Origin: Sulfurimonas sp. HSL1-2
GTDB taxonomy: Bacteria; Campylobacterota; Campylobacteria; Campylobacterales; Sulfurimonadaceae
Assembly: GCF_039645565.1 (NCBI RefSeq)
Contig: NZ_CP147914.1
Span: 2,167,573-2,231,572, forward strand
DNA: 64,000 nt
Direction of reading: 5' to 3'
The notes under the pieces were generated by a model, which saw only the letters and a program-made list of their open reading frames with translations, had not been told where the DNA came from and did no database searches. The first letter of the stretch is position 1. Each line of letters starts with the position of its first letter. This document shows, piece by piece, positions 52,953 through 62,441 of this stretch. A program made the position numbers and the translations under genes.

Positions 52953-55212
52953 CGTTACTCGCTTTCATAATATTGACTTTCTCAAACCTGTACGCCCCCG
53001 GGTTGACGGAAAGACCGCGGTCGAAGGTCGGTTCAAGGGCAATGGTCCCTTTCAGGCTCGGATCGATGACAAAACGGCGTTCACGGGCCGCGTCGCCGCT
53101 GCCGATGACGACAAGGTCGCCGTCGCCCAGGCGCGCCGCCACGGCGAACTGTTCGCTGCCGCGCAGTTCATCGTCTTTCTCCAGCTGTGCCGTACGCGCG
53201 GTAAAGCGGTTGAACTGCAGAACCGGGTTGCAGGCGTAAACGACCGTCCCGTTGAACTCCGGCAGCTCCTCGACCTCGTCGCACTTCTGCGCCGCGGGCT
53301 TTTTGGCCTTCTCCAGGCGGTAGCCGCGCATATCCTCGCCCAACGGAGAGTAGAAGTTCTCCAGGGCGTCGAAAGCGACGGCCTTGAAGCCCTTCTCCGC
53401 CGGAAGTTCCGGCGTGAAGTCGATGGTGTAGCGCTTGCCCACACCCAGGGCGTTCGCCAGGTCGTTGAGGACGTAGCCCTTGAAGCCTACGGCGACGTTC
53501 ATCGGCAGGAGCCGGCGGTCGAGGTTGACCACCGTCCCCTCCTGCTGGTTCATTGCCGCCACGGTCAGATCCGCATCGGCGTCCGCCGCGATCACGAAAT
53601 CGCCGGCGGCGTTGTAGCCCACGACGCCGGCATTGCTGCCGCTGTCCGCATCAAGATCACAGACAAGTGAGACCCCGACCGTATTGACCTCGCTGGCGGC
53701 GACAATGACTTTATAGCCGCCGAAGCGTGCCAGGAGCCCGGCCAGTTTCGCGATGTTTTCCGCACGCGGATGGGCAAAGAGATCGCTTCCCAGGACGAGG
53801 GTTTTCGCCTTGGCGCGTTTGAACTGCTTGCCGATCAGGGCCAGTTCCTCTTCACCGACGTTGCTCTCCGCGCTGAGGTAGCCGTCGTCGAGTCCTTCGA
53901 GGAACGCTTCGGTCGTCTTGTTCGTTTCGACGCCTGCAAGCAGTGCCTGCGCCAGCAGCGCCATGACACCCTCTTCGGTCCCGACTTCGTACTTGATGAA
54001 CTGCGTCACGACGTTCTGCATCAGCGCATCCTCGAGCGGATGCATGTAGACGATCTTCGCCCCGCGGTGGCGGGCTGCCGTCGTCATCGCATAGCGCAGC
54101 GCCGGGTTGTCGGTCCCGATGCGGCTGCCGATCACGACGATGCCGTCGCTGGCCTTGAGGTCGGCCATGGTTGCCAGTTCCGCCTTGCCGTCGGCCGTAG
54201 AGCCGAAGGCGTCGACGAAGGCGCCGTAACGGCGGGCATCTTCGTTATAGAGCTTGAGGCCCGTCTTTTCCTTGAGGCGCTGCAGGATCAGCGCCTCTTC
54301 GTTGGTGATGACGGAGGAGAAGCGGATCGCCTCGGCGCCTTTGATGGCATCAAGGGCAGCGACAAACGCTTTGCCGTTCTTTTCGCCTTTCACGTCGAAA
54401 TCGAAGCCGAAACGCCCCGCCCCGCACAGGGAGGCGAACTCGAAGTTGTTCGTGACGCGGAAGATGCGCTCTTCGCCCGGCTTGGCGGCACCGGAGGTCT
54501 TCACTTCGTACTCCAGCGCACAGCCCGCGGAACAGTGGGCACAGGTGGAAGGGATACGTTCCAGTTCCCAGGCGTTGGCCTTGTACTGGAAATCCGCACT
54601 CACCAGCGCGCCGACCGGACAGACGGCGATACACTCGCCGCAGAACGTACAGTCGAGCTGCTCGCTGTTTTTCGGAATGATCGTCGATTTGTAGCCGCCG
54701 AACTTGAGCTCGATGGCATCGTCGCCGATCACTTCGTTACAGACGTGCGTACACTTCTCACACATGATACAGAGGTTCGGATCGTAGTTGATCAGCCCCC
54801 AATGCTCGATCTTGCGCGACTGCTCCTTCGCCGTAAAGTGCTGCGCAGCGACATTGAACTCCAGCGTTTTGTTCTGCAGGTCGCAGGCGCCGGACTTGTC
54901 ACACACCCCGCACTCCAGCGGATGGTTGACGTCGTAGAGACGCATGATGTTCGTGCGCTCTTCGTGCAGGACGTTGTTGTTGGTAATGACGGCCAGCCCC
55001 TCGGTCGGGGGTGTCTGGCAGCTCAGGACCATCCCGTCGACGCCCTCGGCTTCCACTACGCACAGACGGCATGACGCCGCCGGGTTCGTTTTTTCCAGGT
55101 AACACATCGTCGGGATATAGATCCCTTCGCGACGGGCGACCTTGAGGATCGTTTCGCCCTTTTTCGCGCTGACGTTGCGGCCGTCAATCGTAAAGTTGAT
55201 CATTTCACTCAT
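52945..55212 (-). CDS. nuoG: Complex I NuoG-like subunit 1
   Basis: 755 residues. 2Fe-2S domain (YLEKTNPAASCRLCVVEAEG), His-Cys cluster (HPLECGVCDKSGACDLQNKT), 4Fe-4S motifs CIMCEKCTHVC and CTFCGECIAVCPVGAL, then CAHCSAGCALEYEV. Like its neighbour it carries the full set of electron-transfer clusters for the peripheral arm. The two NuoG proteins share layout but are clearly diverged, so this is an old duplication. It lies 9 bases after the NuoF-like gene. Confidence 0.93.
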   Translation of the reverse strand: MSEMINFTIDGRNVSAKKGETILKVARREGIYIPTMCYLEKTNPAASCRLCVVEAEGVDGMVLSCQTPPTEGLAVITNNNVLHEERTNIMRLYDVNHPLECGVCDKSGACDLQNKTLEFNVAAQHFTAKEQSRKIEHWGLINYDPNLCIMCEKCTHVCNEVIGDDAIELKFGGYKSTIIPKNSEQLDCTFCGECIAVCPVGALVSADFQYKANAWELERIPSTCAHCSAGCALEYEVKTSGAAKPGEERIFRVTNNFEFASLCGAGRFGFDFDVKGEKNGKAFVAALDAIKGAEAIRFSSVITNEEALILQRLKEKTGLKLYNEDARRYGAFVDAFGSTADGKAELATMADLKASDGIVVIGSRIGTDNPALRYAMTTAARHRGAKIVYMHPLEDALMQNVVTQFIKYEVGTEEGVMALLAQALLAGVETNKTTEAFLEGLDDGYLSAESNVGEEELALIGKQFKRAKAKTLVLGSDLFAHPRAENIAKLAGLLARFGGYKVIVAASEVNTVGVSLVCDLDADSGSNAGVVGYNAAGDFVIAADADADLTVAAMNQQEGTVVNLDRRLLPMNVAVGFKGYVLNDLANALGVGKRYTIDFTPELPAEKGFKAVAFDALENFYSPLGEDMRGYRLEKAKKPAAQKCDEVEELPEFNGTVVYACNPVLQFNRFTARTAQLEKDDELRGSEQFAVAARLGDGDLVVIGSGDAARERRFVIDPSLKGTIALEPTFDRGLSVNPGAYRFEKVNIMKASNDE

Positions 55213-55221
55213 CCGGCCTCC

Positions 55222-57255
55222 TTATTGCGCGACCATCGCGATATAGTAACAGCGCATACAGCGTTCAGCTTCGGCGATCGCCTGCTCCTGGGTCAGACCG
55301 AAGTTGACCTCCATGTTGTTGACCTTGCGGATATCGACGTCGAGGACTTCACTGTGCTGGCGCGGCAGACCCGGCAGCCACCCCGTGACCTTCTCGTTCT
55401 TGTCGTAAACCCGCATCTTGCGCAGCTGATCTTCCATGACCTCGTCGTCGCTCAGCGTCACTTCGCCGCTCACGACGTAGCGCGCCATGACGGAGGCGGC
55501 GCGTTTCGCCTGCCCGACGGCGTTGACGATGGTCATCGGACCGTATTCGCAGTCGCCGGAAGCGAAGATGCCTTTGCGCGAGGTCATATAGTCCTTGCCG
55601 TTCGTCTTCAGCGTCGCCCAGGAGGTCATCTCCAGTTCCCACTCTTCGGGAAGGAACTTCAGGTCCGCGCTCTGGGAGACCGCCGGGATCAGGTAGTCGC
55701 ACTCCATCTCGAAGGAAGCCCCTTCGATCTTGACGAGCTGCGGACGCCCGCCGTCCGGATCGGGTACCAGTTCGAACTTGTCGACGGTGAGGGACTTGAG
55801 GATGTCATCCTCGTCATTCATCTTCTGCACCGCAGAGTGGAAGATGAACTCGACGCCCTCTTCGACGGCCTCGTGGTACTCTTCGTAGGTCGTGTTGCGG
55901 ATAATCGTCTTCTCATCGCGGCGGTAGAGCATGACGACACGCTTCGCACCCGCACGGATGGAGCAGCGTACGACGTCCATCGAGGTGAAACCGCCCCCGA
56001 CGCAGACGACGGTCTTGCCGGTGAGGTCGACGTAGTCCTTGTCGATGGCGTACTCTTTTTTCTGCTCTTCGGTCAGGGTGATCCCGAACTTGACGTAGAG
56101 GTTGACGCGGTCGAGGAAGTCGATCGCCCCCCAGTAGCCGGTGATTTCCGGACGCTCGTTGTCACAGTAGACCTTCTTGGAGATCCGTGTACCCGAGGCG
56201 ATCATGACGGCGTCATAGTCCGTTTCGAACTGGCGCATCATATCCGCCGTGACACGGGTGTTCAGGATGAAATTGACGCCGAGGTCCTTGACGGCCTCGA
56301 TATCCTTCTCATACTTGTCCCACGGCATGCGGTACTCCGGAACACCGACGGTGACTTCCCCGCCGAGGACCGGCAGCTCTTCGTAGACGTCGCAGTGGAC
56401 CCCTTCGAGGGCCAGATAGTACGCCGTCGTGAGGCCCGCAGGACCCGCGCCAACGATGGCAACTTTTTTGCCAGTGGATGGTTTCTGCTCTTCCGGGTGG
56501 AAGAAGCCGAAACCGTGGTCGGTCTCGTAGTCGGCACCGAGGCGCTTGAGCGCCATAATCGAGATCGGCTCGTCCAGGTTCGTACGACGGCACTCGTCCT
56601 CGCACGGATGCGGGCAGACGCGGCCGCAGGTGTGCGCCAGCGGCATCGTCTGGCGTGTTGCCATCAGGGAGTCGTCGAAACGGAGGTCACGGACACCCTC
56701 GATGTAGGCCGGGATGTCGACGTGTGCCGGACAGGCATCCGTACACGGCGCCGTGATCTTGGCGATGTAGCCGACTTCCTCGTTGTAATGCTTCGAAGGC
56801 TTCTGCCCATCGATGCAGGCACGGAAATCCGCTTCGAAATGCGTCATCAGGTCCAACAGCGGGTTCGGCACGGTTTTACCGATCTCGCATTTGGACGTCA
56901 GCTGCATATTGCGCGCAACCTCTTTGAGGTGATCCATGTCACTGAGCGCGCCTTCGCCCCGGGCGATCTTGTCCAGAAGATCGTACAGGATCCGTCCGCC
57001 CCAGCGTCCGGGGGCACAGCGCCCGCACGCCTCGGAGTAGACCTGATACTGCGCGGCATACTCGGTTGCCAGGCGTACAACATCCACGTCGGGATCGTAC
57101 AGCGCGACGCCGTCCCAGCCGATAAAGGCCTTGGCGTCGCTGTGCTCGTTGTACTGCATCGGCAGCTTGTATGCACTCTCTTCCCACGCCTCTTCGGATT
57201 TGCCGATATTGTTAATCTGCTCCGATTTCCACGTGGAGAAATAGACTTTACTCAA
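55222..57255 (-). CDS. NuoF-remnant / GltD-like FAD-NAD(P) oxidoreductase fusion
   Basis: 677 residues occupying the nuoF position. Residues 60-140 correspond to the C-terminal Fe-S domain of NuoF (CGRCAPGR at 77-84, KCEIGKTVPNP at 122-131), but the third cluster Cys is Gly83 and the FMN/NADH-binding domain is absent. Residues 165-640 are a glutamate-synthase-small-subunit-like flavoprotein: a Cys-rich dicluster domain (C171, C175, C210, C214, C218, C222), FAD site VAIVGAGPAGLTTAYY, NAD(P) site VVCVGGGFTSMDVVR and a late ASGDCEYGPMTIVNA. It probably feeds electrons into complex I from a donor other than, or in addition to, NADH through the usual FMN route. Confidence 0.85.
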   Translation of the reverse strand: MSKVYFSTWKSEQINNIGKSEEAWEESAYKLPMQYNEHSDAKAFIGWDGVALYDPDVDVVRLATEYAAQYQVYSEACGRCAPGRWGGRILYDLLDKIARGEGALSDMDHLKEVARNMQLTSKCEIGKTVPNPLLDLMTHFEADFRACIDGQKPSKHYNEEVGYIAKITAPCTDACPAHVDIPAYIEGVRDLRFDDSLMATRQTMPLAHTCGRVCPHPCEDECRRTNLDEPISIMALKRLGADYETDHGFGFFHPEEQKPSTGKKVAIVGAGPAGLTTAYYLALEGVHCDVYEELPVLGGEVTVGVPEYRMPWDKYEKDIEAVKDLGVNFILNTRVTADMMRQFETDYDAVMIASGTRISKKVYCDNERPEITGYWGAIDFLDRVNLYVKFGITLTEEQKKEYAIDKDYVDLTGKTVVCVGGGFTSMDVVRCSIRAGAKRVVMLYRRDEKTIIRNTTYEEYHEAVEEGVEFIFHSAVQKMNDEDDILKSLTVDKFELVPDPDGGRPQLVKIEGASFEMECDYLIPAVSQSADLKFLPEEWELEMTSWATLKTNGKDYMTSRKGIFASGDCEYGPMTIVNAVGQAKRAASVMARYVVSGEVTLSDDEVMEDQLRKMRVYDKNEKVTGWLPGLPRQHSEVLDVDIRKVNNMEVNFGLTQEQAIAEAERCMRCYYIAMVAQ

Positions 57256-57267
57256 CTTTTCTTCCTC

Positions 57268-57489
57268 TTATTTGCGGACAACAAGGGTCCAGTCGACTTC
57301 GTTGAACTTCAACGAATTGAGCAGTTCGTATCCCTGCTCTTTCATCAGGTCGGCACTGCGCTGTACCGGCGAGAAATCACCCACTTCGAACAGGAAGATG
57401 ATCACTTCGCCCGCAGGAGCCGTTTGCATGATCTCCATCATGCGGCCATCAAACTCATTGTGCAGATGTCTAAGGTCGTAACGTAGCAT
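57268..57489 (-). CDS. Small complex I accessory protein in the nuoE position (HP1264-like)
   Basis: 73 residues starting MLRYDLRHLHNEFDGRMMEI. It contains no cysteines, so it cannot hold the 2Fe-2S cluster of true NuoE. Length, position between nuoD and the NuoF-like gene, and general pattern recall the small proteins that replace NuoE in Helicobacter and Campylobacter operons (HP1264, Cj1574). A mixed alpha/beta fold is suggested by EVIIFLFEVGDFSPV and VDWTLVVRK. Its role is unknown to me; a docking or flavin-binding part is possible. Confidence 0.75.
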   Translation of the reverse strand: MLRYDLRHLHNEFDGRMMEIMQTAPAGEVIIFLFEVGDFSPVQRSADLMKEQGYELLNSLKFNEVDWTLVVRK

Positions 57490-57503
57490 TCATGCGCTCC
57501 TTA

Positions 57504-58742
57504 TTAACGGTCGACTTCGCCGAAGACGATATTGGTCGTTCCGATGATGGAGACGACGTCCGGGATGTAGTGGCCCGGGAGAAGATCCGTGAGGATCCCC
57601 GTGTGCCAGAACGACGGCGCGCGCAGCTTGAGGCGGTACGGGTACGGTCCGCCCTGGCTGTTGATGAAATAGCCCAGTTCCCCCTTCGGAGACTCGGTCG
57701 GGACGTACACCTCGCCGACCGGCGGGCGCATCCCCTGCGTGACGAGGACGAAGTGCTGCATCAGGGCGTAGTTCTGCGTCATGATGTCGAGCTTCGGCGC
57801 GGAGATGTACTGCGGCGCGTGCGCCATCAGTTCGGTCTGGTTGTTCTTGACCGTCTCCTCGTACATGTCGATCGTCTGGTAGAGGATCTTCGCGGATTCG
57901 CGCATCTCGGCCATGTAGATTTTGTAACGCGCGTAGTTGTCGCCCTTGTCTGACCACGGGACGTTGAACTCGACTTCGTCGTAGAGTTCGTACGGTTCCT
58001 CTTTACGGATGTCCCACTGCACACCCGAAGCGCGCAGCATCGGCCCCGTACAGCCCCAGGAGAGGGCCATCTCCGTCGAGATCGTTCCGACGTTCTCCAT
58101 ACGCATCTTCCAGATACGGTTCTGGTCGAGCAGGTCCTCGTAGTCTTTGATGTTCTGCGGCAGTTTGTCCAGGAACTTCTTGAGGTCGCCCAGGAAATTG
58201 TCCGGGATATCGAGCGGCACGCCGCCGATGCGGATCGCTGCGTGCGTCAGGCGCGCCCCGCAGTAATCCTCGACGAGGTCCATCAGGTATTCGCGCTCGC
58301 GGAAGGCGTAGAGGAAGACCGTCATCGCCCCGATGTCGAGTGCCGTTGTCGCCAGCCAGAAGAGGTGGGACATCAGGCGGTTGACCTCGAGCAGCATCAT
58401 ACGGATGACCTTCGCGCGGCGCGGCACTTCGAGGCCGATGAGCTTCTCAACCGCCAGGGCGAAGCCGTAGTTGTTGGAAGAGGAGGCGATATAGTCCATA
58501 CGGTCTGTCGTCGGCATGAACTCGTTGTAGATCATGTTCTCCGCCATCTTCTCCATCCCGCGGTGCAGGTAGCCGACGTCCGGGTGCGCCTTGACGATCT
58601 GCTCCTGCTGGAGGTGCAGCATCAATCTCAGCTGTCCGTGCGCGGAGGGGTGCTGCGGCCCGAAGTTGAGCACGAGTTCGTTGTCGTCACGCTCAAAGGT
58701 GATATTTTCAAAAAACGGTCGTAATCGGTTCGTCTGTTGCAT
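57504..58742 (-). CDS. nuoD: Complex I subunit D
   Basis: 412 residues, the 49-kDa quinone-site subunit. [18 protein letters not shown] has the conserved His residues near the quinone, [13 protein letters not shown] and [15 protein letters not shown] are family signatures, and the C-terminus ends [15 protein letters not shown]. Separate from nuoC (in E. coli they are fused). Confidence 0.97.
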   Translation of the reverse strand: MQQTNRLRPFFENITFERDDNELVLNFGPQHPSAHGQLRLMLHLQQEQIVKAHPDVGYLHRGMEKMAENMIYNEFMPTTDRMDYIASSSNNYGFALAVEKLIGLEVPRRAKVIRMMLLEVNRLMSHLFWLATTALDIGAMTVFLYAFREREYLMDLVEDYCGARLTHAAIRIGGVPLDIPDNFLGDLKKFLDKLPQNIKDYEDLLDQNRIWKMRMENVGTISTEMALSWGCTGPMLRASGVQWDIRKEEPYELYDEVEFNVPWSDKGDNYARYKIYMAEMRESAKILYQTIDMYEETVKNNQTELMAHAPQYISAPKLDIMTQNYALMQHFVLVTQGMRPPVGEVYVPTESPKGELGYFINSQGGPYPYRLKLRAPSFWHTGILTDLLPGHYIPDVVSIIGTTNIVFGEVDR

Positions 58743-58750
58743 AGCTCGCC

Positions 58751-59557
58751 TTATCTGTCTCTGTCTTCAATAACGACAGATTTTTCTTCGTGGAATTTCG
58801 AAATCATGAAGACGCCGCCCTCTTCCTGGTAATCGAGATTCTTCTTCGTTTCGCCCTCGGAGATATCCGTACCCTTCGGCACTTCGTGGCCCAGGCGTGC
58901 AAAACGCGTCGTGTCGTAGCGGTTGACTTCCGCCGGGTCGCGCAGTTCCGGCCCGATGATGTCGCGGTACTCTTTGCCGAAGATCTTGTCGACTTCGTAC
59001 CATGCTGCGAACTCGTCGCCCTGCAGCGGGTAGGTCTTGCGCAGCGGCCAGCCTTCCCAGTCGTCCGGCATGAGGATGCGTTTGGGGAACGGGTGGTTGT
59101 TCAGCTTGATGCCGAACATGTCGAACATCTCGCGCTCGCTCCAGTCGGCACTGCGGAAGAGCTTCTCGACGCTGTTGACCGCTTCGTTCTCATCAATGAA
59201 CATCTTGATGCGCAGGCGCTTGCGCTTGGACATGCTGAGCATCTGGTAGAAGACCTCGAACTGCCCTTTTTCCGCCAGCCAGTCGATGGCGCTCAGTTCG
59301 GAGAGCTGCGTATAGCCCAGCTCGTCACGGAGCAGTTCGAGGACGCCGTAGTTGTCCTCTGGCTTGATGTAAACGACCATCTGCTCGACCTGAATATAGG
59401 CCTCGCTGACATCGAATTTCGCTTTGATCGCTGCGAGGTCCGCCGCGAAGACCTCGTCTTCGCTGACGTCGCTTTTGGCGACCTGCGGTGCGACCCAGTA
59501 GCGGTCCGTATAATAGGGTTTAGCCTGTACGTCGTCTTTCGGGGTATAGCGTCTCAT
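58751..59557 (-). CDS. nuoC: Complex I subunit C
   Basis: 268 residues, the 30-kDa subunit. The core ([20 protein letters not shown] to [20 protein letters not shown], then [10 protein letters not shown]) is the standard signature. The protein is longer than most NuoC owing to N-terminal (about 45 residues) and C-terminal tails. It overlaps nuoB by one base. Confidence 0.95.
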   Translation of the reverse strand: MRRYTPKDDVQAKPYYTDRYWVAPQVAKSDVSEDEVFAADLAAIKAKFDVSEAYIQVEQMVVYIKPEDNYGVLELLRDELGYTQLSELSAIDWLAEKGQFEVFYQMLSMSKRKRLRIKMFIDENEAVNSVEKLFRSADWSEREMFDMFGIKLNNHPFPKRILMPDDWEGWPLRKTYPLQGDEFAAWYEVDKIFGKEYRDIIGPELRDPAEVNRYDTTRFARLGHEVPKGTDISEGETKKNLDYQEEGGVFMISKFHEEKSVVIEDRDR

Positions 59558-60066
59558 TACAGCAGCCTTTTCGGTTTCTGGGCTTTGATCGCCTTTTCGC
59601 TGCGGATCTTCTTCTGCAGCATCAGGACCGCGTACTGAAGAGTCTCCGGACGCGGGGCGCAGCCCGGCAGGTAGAGGTCGACCGGAATAACGCGGTCACA
59701 CCCCTGCACGGTGGCGTAGGTATTGAACATCCCGCCCGTATTCGCGCAGGAACCCATGGAGATGACCCATTTGGGTTCCGTCATCTGGTCGTAGAGGCGG
59801 CGGATAAACTCGGCATGCTTCTTCGTCAGCGTTCCCGCGACGATCATAACTTCCGACTGGCGCGGTGAAGCGCGGAAGATCGTACCGAAACGGTCGAAGT
59901 CGTAACGGGAAGCCCCCGAAGCCATCATCTCGATCCCGCAGCACGCCAGACCGTATGTCAGGGCCCAAAGCGAGTTCGAGCGCCCCCAGTTGACCACCTT
60001 GTCGACGGTCGTCAGTGCGACGGGAAGCCCGCCGTCTTGCATGAAATTTACTTGATGTTGTGCCAT
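59557..60066 (-). CDS. nuoB: Complex I subunit B (N2 cluster)
   Basis: 169 residues. The cysteines of cluster N2 are visible: tandem Cys in [12 protein letters not shown], a third in [12 protein letters not shown] and a fourth in [11 protein letters not shown]. It passes electrons to quinone. It overlaps nuoA by 19 bases. Confidence 0.97.
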   Translation of the reverse strand: MAQHQVNFMQDGGLPVALTTVDKVVNWGRSNSLWALTYGLACCGIEMMASGASRYDFDRFGTIFRASPRQSEVMIVAGTLTKKHAEFIRRLYDQMTEPKWVISMGSCANTGGMFNTYATVQGCDRVIPVDLYLPGCAPRPETLQYAVLMLQKKIRSEKAIKAQKPKRLL

Positions 60067-60437
60067 TCAAGTGCTCCTTTCTTCCAAGCGTACACGAAAC
60101 CGATGGCCAGCAGCAGGATGAAAAGCATCATCTCCGCAAAACCGAACCAACCGAGCAGTTTGAAGTCGATTGCCCACGGGAACATGAAAACGATCTCCAC
60201 GTCAAACAGCAAGAACAGCAGCGCGAACAGGTAGAACTGCGGCGAGATTCTGTTGGGCTGTTTGGTCACTTCCGGTCCACACTCGTAGATGGAAAGTTTG
60301 ATCTTTTCCGTATCTTTTGCCGCCATAGCGCGGCTGGCCCATCGTGCCAGGACCGTCGTGCCGTAGAAGGCGCCGAAAGTCAGCACGAAGAGGATAAAGA
60401 CCCCGAAATAGGGGTGAGCAACATCTACATGTTCCAT
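60048..60437 (-). CDS. nuoA: Complex I subunit A
   Basis: 129 residues with three membrane helices. YECGPEV carries the conserved Cys-Gly region and [15 protein letters not shown] is the family hallmark (Asp and Glu in helix 2). It is the first gene of the 14-gene operon; the start has AAAGGTAGG upstream. Its leader is described separately. Confidence 0.96.
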   Translation of the reverse strand: MEHVDVAHPYFGVFILFVLTFGAFYGTTVLARWASRAMAAKDTEKIKLSIYECGPEVTKQPNRISPQFYLFALLFLLFDVEIVFMFPWAIDFKLLGWFGFAEMMLFILLLAIGFVYAWKKGALEWHNIK

Positions 60438-60447
60438 GCATCCTACC

Positions 60448-60600
60448 TTTTTTAGTGGTATCAGACCGGGGAAATCCCCGAAATTCGGGGCTTTCTCCAG
60501 GCGAGATTCAATATAAAAACAGTTGATAGCAATATAGCGAAAAGGTCATTAAATCCCCTAAATCCGGCCTTCCCAATTGGGAAGCATGTCACCGAAGGAA
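60448..60600 (-). promoter_or_regulatory. Leader/promoter region of the complex I operon
   Basis: The leader contains two overlapping hairpins that cannot form together: CGGGG(60467-60471)/CCCCG(60476-60480) and CCCCG(60476-60480)/CGGGG(60486-60490). Farther up are AT-rich -10-like elements TATATT on the minus strand (60514-60509 and 60536-60531) and a perfect 16-bp palindrome CTTCCCAATTGGGAAG (60569-60584). This suggests operator and attenuation-type control, but nothing here is a known motif to me. Confidence 0.45.
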
Positions 60601-60647
60601 ACAGGTCAAAAATGAGGGTGCGAGAGGCGTTGTTTCATTTTGTAGCA

Positions 60648-60683
60648 AAGAAAAGCAGGGGGTTGATGAAATATTCACCCCTG
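60648..60683 (-). terminator. Likely terminator of the AAA+ ATPase gene
   Basis: On the minus strand CAGGGG (60683-60678) pairs with CCCCTG (60661-60656) around a 16-base loop, followed by CTTTTCTTT. The stop codon lies in the loop. Confidence 0.5.
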
Positions 60684-62420
60684 GAGGAATCCCATCGCTT
60701 TTTCCGTATCGAAGGTACCCCGTTTCTCTTTTTCGATCTCCTCGACAAAGGCTTCCAGGGTAAAGAGCGGCTCCTCCATCGTCGCGACGTTGAAGGCGGT
60801 GTTCTTGATCACTAGGCTGATCTGCCCGCCGCTGAGATCGTACCCGGCGAGTTTTGCAATGTCGAAATCCGGCGCATACGGGGCTTTTACCGGCAGCATC
60901 TTCTCCCAGAGTATGCGGCGCTGTTCGCGGTCGGGGCGCTTGAACTCGATCTTGTAGTTGAACCGGCGCGAAAAGGCGCTGTCGATGTTCTCCAGCAGAT
61001 TCGTCGTCGCGATCAAGATCCCCTTGAACCCCTCGATCTGCTCGAGGAAGATGTTCTGCATCTGGTTGTGCATCTGCTCGGCGCTGCTGCCCGTACCCGA
61101 GGAGCGCGCGCTCAGGAACTGGTCGGCCTCGTTGAGCAGCAGCACCGGCTCCGTCTTCGTCTTCTCCGTCAGCTCTTTATAGGTGTCGAAGATCTTCCGG
61201 ACGTTCTTCTCGCTCTCTCCCACGTACATGGAGAGGATCTTCGAGCAGTCGAAGCTGAGCACCTGCCGCTTGAGCGACTTCGAGAGCGAGTAGGCCGTCA
61301 TCGTTTTCCCGGTGCCCGGAGGTCCGTAGAAGATGATGCGCGCGTCGACACCCTGCTTCTTGCTCTTGACGCCCCACTCGACGAGCCGCTGCACGACCCG
61401 CTTGTCCATCTGGTGCATCAGGTTGTCGAGCACCCGCCGCGTCGAAGGGTTGAGGACGACGTCGTCGAGGGAGGTGGTGGGGTCCACCAGTTCGAAGATC
61501 TCCTGCTCCTTGATCAGCATGTCGAGTTTGAGCTTGTGCACCTTCTTCTTTTTCTGCGGGTGCATGATGTTCTGCAGCACCTCGTCGACGATGTAGAAGG
61601 CGCGGGCAATCCCGCCGAAGGGGTTGAGCATCTCCTCGTAGTCGATGATCTCCTCGGTGAGCAGCTTGGAGCCCTCTTCGAGCAGGGAGCGGTTGCGGAT
61701 ACGGTCGTACTCGTCGCTGCTGATCAGGTCGATCAGCGCCGTCATCTCGCGCAGGGAGTTGTCGCCGGCGCTGTACTCCTCTTTGAGCAGGGCCAGGAAG
61801 ATCACCTCTTCCTTGCCTTCGAGTTCACTGGTACGGATGTACTTCTCCAGGGCGATCTCCGACGTCGTCTGGGCGATCCGCTCCCCGATCCGTTTCTCCA
61901 GGATCTCCAGCTTGTTCTGCAGCCGGTGGATGGAGAGCGACTGTTCGTTACCCTGGTGGCGCACCGTGCTGATCTTCTGGTAGAGCTCGATGCGGAAGAA
62001 CTGGTCCTGGAGGTACTCCAGGTGGTCTTCGTAGGGTTTGATCTCGGGCAGCGTCATCTCCAGCGATCCCAGTTCCAGCAGCCGCAGGAACGGGGTGCTC
62101 AGCGCAACGGAGGTGTTGAGCAGCTCCAGGTTGCAGGCCTCGCTGACCTTGAGCGGCGTGAAGCTCTGCTGGGCGATCCAGCCGAGCTCCAGCAGGTTCT
62201 TGATCTGATCGAGGTGGGCAAGGAAACCGTAATCCTCCTCCCCGAAGAGCTCCTGCAGCAGCTCCAGCACCCCGCTGTCCTCCTGCCCGGTAATATAGCG
62301 GCGCGCCATCGCCTGAAGGATCTTGGCCTCTTCAACACCGCACTTGAGCTGGGCGAAGATGGTGCTCTGCTCCACCTCCCCGCGTTCAACGAACTCCACC
62401 AGATATTTCACTTCAGTCAC
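60675..62420 (-). CDS. AAA+ ATPase with helical N-terminal region
   Basis: 581 residues. Residues 1-300 are helical and charged, with no domain I recognise. Residues 315-560 are an AAA+ module: Walker A GPPGTGKT (366-373), Walker B VLLLNEADQFL with Asn430 in place of the usual Asp but Glu431 kept, sensor 1 IATTN and an Arg-finger region FSRRFNYKIEF. Single-module Cdc48-like ATPases of this kind in bacteria often show the NEAD form. It begins 21 bases after the FadL-like gene and probably shares its transcript. It may remodel or unfold proteins; the substrate is unknown. Confidence 0.8.
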   Translation of the reverse strand: MTEVKYLVEFVERGEVEQSTIFAQLKCGVEEAKILQAMARRYITGQEDSGVLELLQELFGEEDYGFLAHLDQIKNLLELGWIAQQSFTPLKVSEACNLELLNTSVALSTPFLRLLELGSLEMTLPEIKPYEDHLEYLQDQFFRIELYQKISTVRHQGNEQSLSIHRLQNKLEILEKRIGERIAQTTSEIALEKYIRTSELEGKEEVIFLALLKEEYSAGDNSLREMTALIDLISSDEYDRIRNRSLLEEGSKLLTEEIIDYEEMLNPFGGIARAFYIVDEVLQNIMHPQKKKKVHKLKLDMLIKEQEIFELVDPTTSLDDVVLNPSTRRVLDNLMHQMDKRVVQRLVEWGVKSKKQGVDARIIFYGPPGTGKTMTAYSLSKSLKRQVLSFDCSKILSMYVGESEKNVRKIFDTYKELTEKTKTEPVLLLNEADQFLSARSSGTGSSAEQMHNQMQNIFLEQIEGFKGILIATTNLLENIDSAFSRRFNYKIEFKRPDREQRRILWEKMLPVKAPYAPDFDIAKLAGYDLSGGQISLVIKNTAFNVATMEEPLFTLEAFVEEIEKEKRGTFDTEKAMGFLQG

Positions 62421-62441
62421 TTCCTTTGTTTTGCTCGGGGC

